Notes: generated from the letters alone by a model not told the origin. A DNA stretch of 64,000 bases from Brachionus rotundiformis (GCA_016802295.1 JAESIW010000065.1:186001-250000), one strand, 5' to 3'. Positions 13,404 to 25,212 are shown, counted from the first letter of the stretch. Numbers and translations: made by a program.

Positions 13404-13932
13404 ATGTCTACACTTCTGAGATCAAAACAGCTATTTACCTTAGCTAACCAATTAATCAAAACCAAGCTTGTCCAAAAAAAACAATTTTCCATTTCTTTGA
13501 GACTTGCTCAATTAAAGTTCACCAATCAACACGAATGGGTAAAAGTTAATGGTAATGTTGGAACCATTGGCATTACCGATTATGCTCAAGACAAACTTGG
13601 AGAAGTTGTTTACCTTGAACTGCCAGAAGTTGGAGCTGAATTCGAACAATCAAGTAAAAATCAAATTTTTTTCTTTAATCGTAATTAAGAGATTTTATGA
13701 AGACCAATTTGCTACTTTGGAAAGTGTTAAAGCTGTGAGTGAATGTTATATACCAGTCAGTGGTAAAGTTGTTGAAGTAAATGAATCTTTGAAAGATAAT
13801 CCATCTACTGTTAACTCGTCACCTTTGGATGAAGGTTGGTTGGCCAAGGTAGAACTAACCAACCCGGATGAAATCGAAAAATTGATGGATCAAAATCAAT
13901 ATGAAGAATTCTTAAAATCGGATGATCACTAA
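13404..13932 (+). CDS. GCSH: Glycine cleavage system H protein, mitochondrial
   Basis: Lipoyl carrier of the mitochondrial glycine cleavage complex; it shuttles the aminomethyl intermediate between the P, T and L proteins. Two exons, 13404-13653 and 13703-13932, phase 1, give 159 residues. Residues 1-35 are basic and free of acids, a mitochondrial targeting peptide. The lipoyl domain follows: FTNQHEWVKV, then GITDYAQDKLGEVVYLELPE, and after the intron the lipoylation motif LESVK with the modified lysine at residue 93. DEGWLAKVEL and the terminal EEFLKSDD match the family end. The intron ends at GAAG 13702: this acceptor alone keeps the frame and restores the usual nine-residue spacing between PEVG and the lipoyl loop. 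An AATAAA lies at 13978-13983. Confidence 0.95.
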
Positions 13933-14075
13933 AATTCCATTGTTGTTTTTTATTAATTAAAATACACTTTTAGACTTAATAAAATGTTTTAATTTATTTG
14001 TTATTTTTGTCCTGGCTTCAAAGGGTCTTAATCAACCTTTAAAAATTTGAATAATTAAAGTAATTAGATTTCCAT

Positions 14076-16411
14076 TTGCCAAGAATGAGCAATCTGGCCA
14101 AAACTGTCTCAATTCCGTATAAAATTAAGCGTTCACCAACAGACTTGCTTAAAGCTTTGTCCAATACAGTGAAATTAGATCCCAATAGGCCAAATTACGC
14201 ATTAATTGACGACACTATTCTTACTCCTTTGAACCCCAATGAAACCAGACGATATCTTTTGGCCAAAGCTTCAGGCGTTAAAGCTGCTCGCTTCATGATC
14301 CAAAAGTATCCTCAAGCATTTATGAAAGATGATTGTGTACCCCATGTTCAAGTATGCTTTTTCAACCATTCGAAAATGAAAAATGTGACTAATTAAAAAA
14401 AAAGAGTTTTTTTCCGGATAAAGAGTTCTCCGAAGAAGATTTAAAATACCCAAGTCAAGATCTAATCTATTCACTGATGGATTGGGGAAAATTTTTCCAA
14501 GCCTATGACACATATTTGAGATGCAAAGATCAGAGTAAAATAAAAAACAAAAACCTTTGGAATGAAAAATAACATCTTTTATGTATTCAGACATTGAAGT
14601 ATCTGAGGAATGCAAACATGTTTTGTTAGATCTGTTGTGCATTAATAACAGTGGAGATATGAAAGAAAAAGTTCCATTTGAAGAGCAGTGGATTTTGAGA
14701 GGACAAACCAGGGACATGGAATCAAAACCAAAATATATGCCCCTTAATACATGGAAGTAAGAGTTTAAAGATAAAAGTGTGAAAATTGGACATAATAGTT
14801 TGAACCAGGAAAGGTGGCGAAGCAGAACAAATGTTCAACGAACTAAAGTCCAAGTCGGCTGCAGCTTATTGCTCTTTAATTAAAGGCATGGCAATTTATA
14901 ACGATTACCAAAGCGCTAATGAAATGTACAATCAACTGAAACACAATAATTTGGTGCCTGACTTAAACACAATAAATGCCATGATCAAATTGATTAAATT
15001 GGCACCAAATGAAGTTGCAAATGAGAAAAAAGTTGAATTAATGAAAGAGAAATTAAATGAGATTAAAGATTACCAATTGATGCCTAATTTGTCAACTTTT
15101 AATTTATGTTTTGAATTGGTCAAGTCATTCGATTTGTTTCAAAATAGTATTTCATTGACACTTGACTTGTACAAAGAGATGCAAAATTTAAAAATTGAAC
15201 CAAGCTTGGCTACTTATAGTCACATAATTTCTATTTTTTATCCAAGCAGAGATACTGGTACTAAAACCGGAATTTTGAAACAAGTGATTGAGGAAGTTGA
15301 AGCAATGGCCAATCGAGAAAATGGTATTGAATGGAAAGATGTAAATGACGGGACATTTTTTAAAGTTGCCATGGAAAAACTTTTATCAGGAAATGATGAA
15401 AATTTGGATTGGGCTAAAAAATTGCACTCAATTTTACTCAAGGATAATAATATTAGATTTTTAAATGATAATCATTTGTATAACAAATATTTGTAGGATA
15501 TGTTTAAACTCTCTTGAGATTTTAATTTAATTTTATTTATATTTAAGTGAATACTATCTATCTATATTAATAAAACTAGATAGCTCAGAAACTGTGATTG
15601 ACGAATGGCGAAAACTTACTCCTTATGTAATTTAAATTTAAACTGTAGATTTATTAAATGATTATTTTAAATAAAAAATATTTAGATTTTTGCAAGGTCA
15701 ATACCAATTTTGGAAAGACTAGCTGACTTTGTATTCAAAAATGGATGCTATGAATTTGTACCTGAAATTTGGTCAAACTTTATAGAATTCAGAGCCAAAC
15801 GATCAATCGATTTCTGTTCGAACTTTATTGGAAATATTTTAAAAACAATGGTACAATATAACGAAAATAGCACAGAGGTAGGACTATGAATAATAATAGC
15901 TTTGGCTTGTTAGTAATAAATAAAACATTTAAAGCTTATGGCGCAATATGGCACTATTTTAGAAGCAATTGTAAAGAATTATCCCTATCATGTTGAAAAA
16001 GCTGAATCAGACCAAGAATCGTATGACTTTGGGAAAATTTAATTTTAGATTAATAGTTAATTTTTAAGTGATTATGTTCGGACTACTTATTATTGGGATT
16101 CAAAAATGCTAAATAACTTGCTAATTATGCTCCTAAAATGTGGAAAGCTGGACATGGCTTATGCCGAATTTGAAAATTTTATAAAAAATCAAAATAAAAT
16201 AGCAGGCGAACTGAGCGAGAAATGTTTATCAAGTCTTTGTGAATCGTTCATAAATGCTAATCAAAGTGATCGAGCCTTTGAAGTTTTGAATCTAGCAGTT
16301 TCCTATCAATTACCAATTGTTAAAGAGCTGATTCCCAAATTGAATTTGCTGAATCTTGACATGGAGAAAAAAGATATTCTTACTCAACTAAAAATCAAGC
16401 TAAAAATATAA
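14076..16411 (+). CDS. PTCD3: Mitoribosomal small-subunit PPR protein PTCD3 (mS39)
   Basis: Pentatricopeptide-repeat protein of the mitochondrial small ribosomal subunit. Eight exons: 14076-14351, 14405-14534, 14591-14756, 14809-15492, 15548-15626, 15686-15877, 15935-16020, 16069-16411, giving 651 residues with all phases consistent. The segment LLAKASGVKAARFMI and the block around NLSTFNLCFELVKSFDLF and IEPSLATYSHIISIF resemble human PTCD3 in order and spacing. So do YYLSILIKLDSSETVIDEW and the C-terminal NNLLIMLLKCGKLDMAYAEF. Overall length is close to the human protein (about 690). It starts 143 bp after the GCSH stop on the same strand. The first ATG at 14076 is followed by a second at 14085; either could be used. 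Targeting peptide is weak, so the N-terminus is the least certain part. Confidence 0.88.
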
Positions 16412-16971
16412 GGAAAAGAATTTTTAATTTTTCTCTCTATTGGAAAATTATTTGATCAAAAATAAATATTTAATTACTGATAATTGTTTGAAAACACATT
16501 CAAGGATTTCTTTATCATCACAAAATGTTGAATTTGCAAAAAATTTAGCATTTAGCATTTATGCGGCCTTTTTCACTAAAAATATTTTATAATTTTGATA
16601 AACTAGTTTTAGATTTATCTATTGTTTAATCAATTTTAAAAAATATTTTACAAAATTTTGATTCAAAACAGTTGTAATTGTATTTTCTTATTGCAAAAAT
16701 AATCATACATGTGAAATTATAAAAAGTTGTAGAATCTCCAAAAAAAGATAAAAAAAAATTAGGAGAGCTTAAATTTATCTCTTATGATAATCTTTAAAAA
16801 TCCTCAAAATCAAAAAAAAGAAATAAATTTATTAAAATAGTGAAAAAAGAACAAAACTTTGACTACTATTAAAAAATTTTTGTATCATAGCAACCACCAG
16901 TCCTCGAAATTAAAACATTAAATATGCACATTTAATAAAAAATTACTAATTTTTCAATTCGATTAATACAA
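16412..16971. other. Intergenic spacer PTCD3-CCDC191
   Basis: AT-rich spacer with AATAAATA at about 16460 as a candidate polyadenylation signal for PTCD3. No other feature seen. Confidence 0.5.
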
Positions 16972-19900
16972 ATGATGAACGAAATAGAAAAAAATCACCA
17001 AGAACTTTATAAATGGAACAAACCAGATAAACATAACTCAAAGTTAAACACAAAAATAAAAGAATCTGACAATATACGTAATAAGAATAAAACTTTATTT
17101 CATAATCTAATAGATCTTTTAAATCTTTCAAGAATTAATTCATCAATGGTTACGCAAAATCGAGAGTGTCTCAGAAGCAGCAATTGACCAAACTCTAAAT
17201 ACCAAACCAAAAAATAACAACCTTAACAAGCATTCCAAATCGAATACTTCTCTAAATGTAATTGATAAAAAAAAGTCACTTCAGAAAAAATTAGATCCTT
17301 ACAGCGGTAAAATTACTTACATAACATTTTCCTAAATTCTATGAATATTTTTAGATGCCCACGAATTAATAAATGAATGGATGACAGATAAAATTAGACT
17401 GGATTTAGATGATGATTTCTATGATTATGTTAACGTGGCCGAAGTTAACAAATTTTCCAACAATGAAAAATTTTTAAGTGAAATAAGAGCCGAGCTTTTG
17501 GACAAAGAAGATTCCTGTTTGGACATTAAAGGCATCGATTACGACAAATATGACGAAAAATATATAGCTAAAGACATTCTTGATAACATAATGAAAAAGA
17601 ACATTGTTGATCCAAAAAAGCTTATTTACATGGATAACCACAAGCCAAAAGCCAAAGATCTTCGAATGCAGATTGAAATGAGGCACCAGGCTGTTAAGGA
17701 AAATAGAGAAAAAAGAGCCCAGGAACTGGAGAACAGGAGAAAAGAAAACTTAAAAAAAAAAGAGATTCAGCACGAGGCTAGACAAATAGTCCTCAAGGAG
17801 GAACATGACAAAAAAATGAGAGAGGCTCTGGAAAAGCAGCTGATTGAACAAGAGGCGGAAAAAATTCGTCTTGAAATAAATGAAAAAAGAAAAAGAGATG
17901 AGGAAAAGAGAAAAGAGTTGGGTGATTTTTTTAAAAAATTAATCTGACATTAAAATATTTGTATTCAAGACTGTTGGATAAAATTAGAGAAGAAGAAAAG
18001 AAAGAATTAATGAATTTAAAAAAGAATACGGAAATTGAGGAGACGCAAAGCTTTATTGCTTTGAAAAGAAAAGAAATGGCAGAAAAAAGAGCAAATGATC
18101 TTGCCGATTCTTTAATTAAATCAAAACAAATGAGAACGCAACAAAAAGCATTTTCAGCTTGGTATGCAATGGTATTAGATTTACGCTTAAAAAGTGGCAA
18201 AGCTAAAGCATTGATAGATTGGAAGATTTCCTACAAGTAAATAAAATTAATTTTTTGGCATTTGTTTTCGTGTAGATTAAACAAGACGCTTAATTTTATA
18301 CGAAAGTTTTAAGGGTCTTAAATATTAAATAATACTATAATTGAGTCTTAATATTTTTAGTAAAAATGCCACAAAAATAGTAAAAAATCCATAAATATAT
18401 TAAAAAATAATAATATTAATTTTGTGTCAATTTTTTTATTAAAAATAATATTAATTGTAAGAATACCGAATAAAAATTAATTTTCATTTAATCAATAAAA
18501 AAAATATTTTTAGTAAAAAAATTTAAAAAAATAAAATTGTTATTTCATTATGAAATTTTGATTACTTACTTATTTCTGTACATTTTATACATTTACATGG
18601 TCTAGAATAGATGTTTAATATTTGGATTTTTAACCCCGATAGCCCCATATTCTTTTAATAAAAGAATTAATATTCATTTTTATATTTTTTTTTAAATTTT
18701 AATGTGAAACTGTATTTTTAAGAATTGTAAAAAATTTAACCAAAAAAATTCTGTTTTGTTTTATACAATTCTTAAACTGGTATACATATTTTAGAAATTG
18801 AGCCTTAATTACATAAGATAAAAATCGAAAATTTTGAAATGAAGAAATGAAGTATAATTAAATAGATACTAAAATTTTTATTTCTCTATTAAATCTTAAT
18901 ATCGAGGAATTTTCATCATTTTTTTTCAAAACTAAATTCTTAATTAAATCTATTTTTCAAGAGCGTTCAATGGATGGAAAAAATTGGTAATTACTGAAAG
19001 ACTAAGAAGAGAACAACAAAATCACCAAAATGAAATAAGAAACGACAATCTAAATAATAAACGAGCTGCAGATTTCTATCAAAAAACTCTTAAAGAAAAG
19101 TAAATTAAATTAATTTGTTTTAATTATTATTCTATAAAAAATAATTAAATTCTGAAAAATATGGTTTTATTTTGAGGTTTTTTGATTACTGGAGAAAATA
19201 CACCAAAAACGAGTTACTAAAAAAAAAGATAAACGATGATAAAAGTAATGTGAAAAGCAGAATGCAAAGCTTTCTGGAAGCAGCCAAGGACGAAAAGTCT
19301 TTAGTTGATGAGAAACAGTTTGAGGATAATGGAAACTCGACCAATCGAACAACTAATTCGGCTACTTCTAATACTCAGCGTAGACCCAGATCAAGAATAA
19401 ATCCGCCAAAGCGAACAACTAAACCTCAAGGATCAAACGATTACCAAGATGTTGAATTGGAACATTTCAAATCAAAGCAGTCCCATGTTGACTATGAGAA
19501 AAAAGTAAAAAATATGCTCCAGCCTTGGCTAAAGAATCAGACGGCTGAAATATTCGACAATCGCTTTAAAGCCCAGGAGAAAATTCTAAACGAACAATCT
19601 AAAATGATAAAAGGTTCTTAAATTTTATCTTTAAACTTTTAAATAATTACAAAATTAAAGAGCAAAAGCGAATGATTGAAGAACTTAAGTTTCAACAAAA
19701 TCAACATGCCTTTAAAGAACAAATATCCCTTTTGGAAGAAATTAAAACGCGCCAAATTGAATTGGAAAAATTACAAAAAGCCGAGTATGCTCAGGAGAAA
19801 AAACTCTTAAAAATTAAGTCTCAGGTTCAAAAGAAAGATAACAGGGAAGGAAGTAGCAGCCAACGAGAGAATGAAAATGAAAGTTTGGCAAAACCTTCTT

Positions 19901-20816
19901 TGGTTGAAAATAAAATAGAGCCTGGACAGTCTGCTCGGTCGCTTAAGCAAAATTTTAATCCAATAGCAATCAAAATGGACGAAAGAGCCAAGCATAGAGA
20001 ACAGCTAAAGAAAGAAAGGGAAGAGAGGAGAAGACAAGCTGAAAAAGAAAAATTAGAGCTTATTAAAGCCCAAGAGGAAGAAAGGCTAAAAATTGAAGAG
20101 GAAGAGAAACGTAAAAGAATGGAAGAACTAAAAGAAAAAAAAAGGCTCCAAAAAATACAAGAGGAAAAAAAGAATTTAGAGATGCAAAAAGAAAAGGAAC
20201 TGGTTGAAAAAGCAGACCAGTTTTATAAGTAATTTAGAAATTAGTTTATTTAGATGGTAATTTTTCTATTTATAATTTAAGAAAACACCTGTTGAGGTTC
20301 TACGGTTTGAACGGGTTTAAAAAGCTGATTGAATTAAGGAATAAAAAAATAGCCATGGCCAATGATCATTATGGTAAAAAAATTATGAGCTTGGTATTTT
20401 CAAATTGGAACATTTTGATTCGAGGTGCAGTTATTGTAAAGCAAAAAAAAGCCGATCACTTTTACCAAAATTTGTTGCTAAAACATGCTTTTTTCAATGG
20501 CCTAAAGCGATTTAAGCAATCGCTGTCGATTGGAAACGCAAAGGCGATTAGATTTTATAGCTTCAAAATAAAGCAAAAGCTGTTTCAAAATTGGCAAATT
20601 TATGCCAGAGATGAAAGAGAAAAAACTCAAAGCTATAAGATTCTTATAAATGAACATAACAGTCTTAGAGTCAGGAAAAAGTATTTTCTTATGCTAAAGC
20701 AATATCCGGATGAGATGAAAAAATTTAGAGCTCGCCAAAAAAGACTTGACCAATTGAGAAATAAAGTCAAAGAATTAATACCTGATTATCATGGTTCAGA
20801 AATATCCGATCAATAG
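16972..20816 (+). CDS. CCDC191: CCDC191-like coiled-coil protein
   Basis: Eight exons: 16972-17077, 17133-17306, 17355-17916, 17970-18236, 18962-19099, 19177-19613, 19661-20228, 20282-20816; 928 residues, close to the human protein. Near the N-terminus, LIHQWLRKIESVSEAAI followed by LINEWMTDKIRLDLDDD matches the paired conserved segments of CCDC191. Long charged coiled coils follow, broken by repeated aromatic-hydrophobic helices such as FSAWYAMVLDLRLK, FNGWKKLV, FDYWRKY and LVFSNWNILIRG. That pattern is typical of this family and of centrosomal or ciliary SFI1-like repeats. Its molecular role is unknown to me. The third donor is uncertain: GTTGGG at 17917 keeps frame, while the nearby GTGATT at 17922 would not. 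Intron 4 is 725 bp, the others about 45-75 bp. Confidence 0.8.
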
Positions 20817-21146
20817 TATGAAGTTGTTATTTTTAAATTTAGATATTTTTAAAATGTGTTGAGCACCAAAATATATTCACAATAAATAGATTTTTTCAAT
20901 TTTTTCTAATCTTTAAATTATTTAAATTATTCAAAGTCGTTTTACCAATTTTTAAAGTAATTTCAATTACTAGATTCTTCCTCGACAAAAACATAGTTTA
21001 AAATATAATCCTAAAACCCTAAAATTTAATGACACAAAAATGGTTTTAAAAAATTTTTTTAATTAAATTTGAATTATTTGTCTTGACCAAACATCAAAAG
21101 TTTGGCATTTTTGACAAATAATTGGTAAATTTAATTCTGGTACTGA
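20817..21146. other. Intergenic spacer with a small hairpin
   Basis: Non-coding. A stem-loop lies at 21072-21123: AATTATTTGTC pairs with GACAAATAATT and an inner CCAAAC pairs with GTTTGG. No function assigned. Confidence 0.45.
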
Positions 21147-21169
21147 TTGTTTTGCGATTTTGTTTTTGA

Positions 21170-21665
21170 AATGGCAGACTCAAACCAGCCTGGAAATCAG
21201 AATGCTACAGCAAAGAGAAAAGGTTTACAAGAATGTATATTAGAAAAAGCTACATTGATGTTCAGAAGCGAATCCTTGGAAGTGTCTAAATCAGATAGAA
21301 AAAGCCTAAACACCTTTCACTTTGGAAGCATAAGAGAATTCTTGGGATACACTGGTCTTAGACATTGTCAAAAGATGAGTTATTTAGAAGAACGAACTCA
21401 GAGCCAATAAGTGAATGTATCAAGATTAAAAGACTTCGATGGTTTGGACTTGTATTTAGAATGAAAAGAATAGGAATACCATATGGAGCTCTTCAATGGA
21501 CACTGTAAGGCGGAGAAAGTAAGGACGACCAGAAAAAACATGGGGGTCAACAATCACCAAAGAGCTCAGCAGAATGTGAATGACATGGGAAGAAGCAAGG
21601 GTAAAGACGAAATCGACTTGAATGGAAAGCAAAAGAAATGACCCTCCACAAGAAGCGTATAAGGT
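21170..21665 (+). mobile_element. Decayed 3' end of a LINE-type retrotransposon ORF
   Basis: Conceptual translation across frames recovers the end of a non-LTR reverse transcriptase ORF. First comes SESLEVSKSDRKSLNTFHF. After a frame change, ELFRRTNSEPISECIKIKRL and RWFGLVFRMKR, then PYGALQWTL. After another change, GRPEKTWGSTITKELSRM and MTWEEARVKTKST. The RLRWFGHVxRM...ALxW...GRPxxTW signature is shared by the C-terminal tails of animal endonuclease-reverse transcriptase elements. At least two frameshifts and several stops show that it is dead. No 5' part of the element is present. The 79-residue frame read from 21171 is part of this relic, not a gene. Confidence 0.75.
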
Positions 21666-21874
21666 AAAACAAATTATTTTTTCATTAGAAAAACTCATTT
21701 AAATTATCTGAAATAATGAATATTTTATTGAAAATATGTTCAAAAAACTATTTATTAAAAACAAAAAATAATAAAAATTATTCAATTTTCAAACAAATTT
21801 TGATACATTTTAGAGCCCATTGATCTCTCTTCCTAAAAATATAAAATTATTAAATTGAATATTTTATTGATTTA

Positions 21875-22744
21875 TTAATTAATTACATCATGTCTTTCGT
21901 CTCCTTCAATAGCTCTTAATCGATCTTTTAACAAAATTTTAAAGTCAACATTTTTTAATTCTTTTGCCTGTTTAATTGCTTCCGGATTATTGTCAATTAG
22001 TATGTTAATAGCTGAAAGAATGTGCTCGTGAATGTCGTGATCATCTTGGCGGTAAATTTCGATCAAAGTTCGTATAAGTTTTTTCTGCGTAAGAGCGTTT
22101 TTAATAATTCTATTATTACTAATAGATGAGATTAGGAATGAGCACTTGAGTTTAACTTTTTCAATTGGAGAGCCTAAGCTTTTTATCAATATATCCAAGG
22201 CATTTCCTTCTAATAATTTCTGCTGACCGGGTTCGAAATCCCGAATCAAGCATGATATAGCAAACAATGCTTTAACTTTTACATCATCTGAGTCCTTGTC
22301 TAGTTTGTACAGCAATATTGGAAGATATTTGGCATTTATAAGAGTTTCTTGACAGTATGGATTATTTTGAGCCAATGTTCCGACCAATTCACAGATAAGA
22401 GCTCGTATCTCTGAATTATTGTCATTCAAAAGTTTATTAATTAAATTATAACCATTTATTTTGTGAAAATCGATTGCAAAATTGAGGTCCTCGCACCAAT
22501 CTCTTAAGGTATCCAAAGCTTCGATTCGGCGCTCAAGAGTCTCTTGTTCATTTTCAGAAACTTGAATGCATTTTTTTATCTCGTCTAAAGGATTAACAGA
22601 AATCGAGTCCAGAGCCACTGAAAGCCATTCTTTGCGTTCAGGGCTCATTTCGCGGTCCGGTTTAGCATCATTGTTGGCCTCGTCAGTATGAGATGTTGCA
22701 AACCGGAGCACATTTTGTAAAAAAGTCATTTTACTATCGTCCAT
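21875..22744 (-). CDS. HSPBP1: Hsp70-binding protein 1 (nucleotide exchange factor)
   Basis: Single-exon, 289 residues, about the usual core length of HspBP1/Fes1 proteins, which bind the Hsp70 ATPase lobe through armadillo-like repeats and promote nucleotide exchange. Seen in order: an N-terminal LQNVLRFATSHTD helix, the SPERKEWLSVALDSI segment, then ERRIEALDTLRDWCEDLNFA, NGYNLINKLL and EIRALICELVGTLAQNNPYC. Next are VKVKALFAISCLIRDFEPGQ and an armadillo-type C-terminal half ending in LLKDRLRAIEGDE. These match the family strongly. The start at 22744 is the first ATG; stop codons precede it. Cytosolic. It is transcribed away from the plus-strand tRNA gene 270 bp upstream. Confidence 0.93.
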   Translation of the reverse strand: MDDSKMTFLQNVLRFATSHTDEANNDAKPDREMSPERKEWLSVALDSISVNPLDEIKKCIQVSENEQETLERRIEALDTLRDWCEDLNFAIDFHKINGYNLINKLLNDNNSEIRALICELVGTLAQNNPYCQETLINAKYLPILLYKLDKDSDDVKVKALFAISCLIRDFEPGQQKLLEGNALDILIKSLGSPIEKVKLKCSFLISSISNNRIIKNALTQKKLIRTLIEIYRQDDHDIHEHILSAINILIDNNPEAIKQAKELKNVDFKILLKDRLRAIEGDERHDVIN

Positions 22745-23011
22745 TTTTAGTTAGATTTTAGATAGAATTAACTTTGATTTTATATCTATAATAGATCTTT
22801 CTGGGTCTAGGGAGACTTTTCTGGAATAGAATTCGAAGATAATTTCAAATTTTTTTTTCAAAATTAAGTTAAATTTTTACCAACAAAGCAACCATTCATT
22901 TTAATTTGTCTTATATTTTTATTTTAAAGTAAAAAAATTTTATAAATTAAAAATTTTTGTTTATCTAGAATGATTTAATTTAAAATTTATAAAATTAGTG
23001 TTATTTAATAA

Positions 23012-23084
23012 GCCCGGTTAGCTCAGTCGGTAGAGCGTGAGACTTTTAATCTCAAGGCCAAGGGTTCGAGCCCCTTATCGGGCG
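23012..23084 (+). tRNA. tRNA-Lys (UUU anticodon)
   Basis: Canonical 73-nt nuclear tRNA without intron. The acceptor stem GCCCGGT pairs with ATCGGGC (one G-U) and the discriminator is G. The A box reads TAGCTCAGTCGG and the B box GGTTCGAGCCC. The anticodon loop is CTTTTAA with the TTT anticodon at 23045-23047, flanked by a TGAGA/TCTCA stem. A run of T follows within 20 bases, suiting RNA polymerase III termination. It sits only 31 bp from the end of the opposite-strand gene at 23116. Confidence 0.97.
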
Positions 23085-23115
23085 AATTTTTACTTTTTTC
23101 TAAATAAAAAAAAAT

Positions 23116-24429
23116 TCAAAAATTTTTATCAATTTTTTTCCTTCCCTTGATTAAATTGTCAAGTATTTGATCCATAAACATGGAAAGTTTTCCGTAGAAA
23201 TTTCGGATAAACAATATTCTAAAATCAAAAGATTTAACATTAGCTTTGTCGTTTTGTTGTCGATAATTTTCAACATCATTTATTGCCAAAAGTTTTAGTC
23301 TAAGCAATTCATCTTCTCCCATCCAGTTTAATATTTTCTTTAGGATAGATTCAAGTTTTTCATAATCAATGAAATAATCTTCCTTTTCTTCATCAAAATT
23401 AGAAAAAATTTCTAATTCAGGTATAATTTGAACTTTGGTACCCTCTATCATGAAATTGGACAAAAATTCATAGGTCCTTTTTTTATTTAAATCATGATCT
23501 TTATCTAACATTTTTTCTAATTCAATAAATAATTCAAGAACAATTTTATTAAAGTAAGTAAACAAATTAAAATCGATTGAATCATTTATAATTTGACCAA
23601 GAAAAGTGGCATATTTAGACATAGATGTGTCTTGACCTTTGAAAATAATACTAAGACACCAACTTATTGAATCTAATAGACCTAATTCAGTGTGATTGGG
23701 AAAATTTGTGGAATATTTTTGCAAAAAATCTCCCATTTTGGAAATTTTCTTATTCTGGTTATCTTCTATAATTTTTTGGTAAATTATATTTTCAGATATG
23801 ACAAAAAAATCTCGATTAGAAAAAACAATTCGTTTTATTTTTTCCATATTTACTGTTTTAAAGCATCGAAAATTAGAACTTTTCATTATATTTGTAAATT
23901 TTAAATCTTTTAAATTGTGTGACTTAATCAATGAATGAGTATAAAATGTATCAGAAATTAGATTTATTTTATCGTTAGTTGACAAATATTCGCTGTTTAA
24001 GTGTTCGGCTATATTAAGTTCGCTAGTATCTAAGTTGTGAAAATACTGGGAAAATTTTTTCCAATTGGGTCTGGGTGTTCGAGAACGCTTAACCTTATTT
24101 AGATTATTTTCTAATGAGTTTTTTTCATCATTTAAGCTCAAGCATTCGTCATAAAGCTGTGTAAGATCTTTTTTTAATAATTTAAATTTTTTTTTTAGAT
24201 CAGCTATATCAAGTTTAATGTTTTCATATTTTTCATTTAAAATAAGAAAATCTTTTTTAGGTACCAAGTTTTCATATTTAGTTTGCTTTTCCCAGAGACG
24301 TTTTTGGTGAGAATCTAGATCACGTTTGGACTGTATTATCGCCAATTTTAATGTCAATACATCAAATTTTGTTTTCTTTTCGTGAAGACTAAAGCGCTCA
24401 GCATCTGGCATACTGGTACAATCTTCCAT
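23116..24429 (-). CDS. TSNAXIP1: TSNAXIP1-like coiled-coil protein, lacking the usual N-terminal domain
   Basis: Open frame of 437 residues. Residues about 22-120 align with the central part of translin-associated factor X-interacting protein 1: LTLKLAIIQSKRDL, then LVPKKDFLILNEKYENI, a coiled coil, and SRTPRPNWKKF matching the family's STPRPDWxK. The rest, about 120-437, is helical and probably corresponds to its less conserved C-terminal region. The vertebrate protein has roughly 210 further residues before this point. An in-frame stop lies two codons before the ATG, and the base context there (TTTAATAG) could be a splice acceptor. Either unseen 5' exons exist within 24430-25141 or the protein is naturally short. 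Function in this animal unknown; the vertebrate protein is linked to testis and cilia. Confidence 0.6.
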   Translation of the reverse strand: MEDCTSMPDAERFSLHEKKTKFDVLTLKLAIIQSKRDLDSHQKRLWEKQTKYENLVPKKDFLILNEKYENIKLDIADLKKKFKLLKKDLTQLYDECLSLNDEKNSLENNLNKVKRSRTPRPNWKKFSQYFHNLDTSELNIAEHLNSEYLSTNDKINLISDTFYTHSLIKSHNLKDLKFTNIMKSSNFRCFKTVNMEKIKRIVFSNRDFFVISENIIYQKIIEDNQNKKISKMGDFLQKYSTNFPNHTELGLLDSISWCLSIIFKGQDTSMSKYATFLGQIINDSIDFNLFTYFNKIVLELFIELEKMLDKDHDLNKKRTYEFLSNFMIEGTKVQIIPELEIFSNFDEEKEDYFIDYEKLESILKKILNWMGEDELLRLKLLAINDVENYRQQNDKANVKSFDFRILFIRNFYGKLSMFMDQILDNLIKGRKKIDKNF

Positions 24430-25141
24430 TTTGTTCTATTAAAGTCTTGGTGACAAAATTTAAATCTATAAATCAAGTATAATTTGACTAAAATCCTAGT
24501 AACCCTTGTTTTTGAATAACTAAATTTCTCTGAATTAATCAATAATTAATTTGTAGAGTTAAGTTCAAAAGAGATTAAAAATTTGATTTCAATTATTTTC
24601 TATTTCTTAATTGGCTGTACATTTTTTTCAATTATCAAATTATTAGAGAAATTTTTATTTAGAGAAAAAGTTAAACTCAGGGTATTTCCTAGCTAATTAA
24701 GTCAATATCTGATTTTAAGATAAATTTTTTTAATGTCTTATTTTCAAATTCTAGAAAAAAGTTCTGTCCCTTTCATTTTCCTTGAAAATAATTCGATATT
24801 TTTAAAATTTAAATTCTACCAATAATTAATTTAATTTTCTTAATGATTTTTGTTACTAATTTGACAGCTGTACTCAAATACGCATTAAAAAACATTTTTA
24901 AAAAATAAAATTAGGATTTTTCGGTGAATAATTTGACTTAAAAAGATTCAGATTTAAAATGAATGGTAAAATCCTTTTTCTATTTATTTTTACGGTAAAA
25001 GTAAATGTTCTTTTTAATTTTCAAACAATTTTTCTTAATTAAAAAATAATAAATAAAATTTGCAATCAGAAATCAAAAAAATTATAAATCTAAAATTTCG
25101 ATTATTTAAAAAAAATTAAAATCAAATTACTTTTGTAAAAA
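24430..25141. other. Spacer upstream of the TSNAXIP1-like gene
   Basis: AT-rich. I searched the minus strand here for the missing 5' exons of the TSNAXIP1-like gene and saw none that were convincing. TTTATT at 25142-25147 (AATAAA on the minus strand) is a candidate polyadenylation signal for HSBP1. Confidence 0.4.
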
Positions 25142-25212
25142 TTTATTAATTGAAATTTTCTAATCTAATAAAAAAGTGATTTGCCCATTTAATGATTTAA
25201 AATCAAATGACT

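Noticed and set aside
13654..13691. Earlier acceptors (13689, 13691) for the GCSH intron
   Set aside because: They break the frame or add residues between PEVG and the lipoyl motif; 13702 gives the correct phase and spacing.
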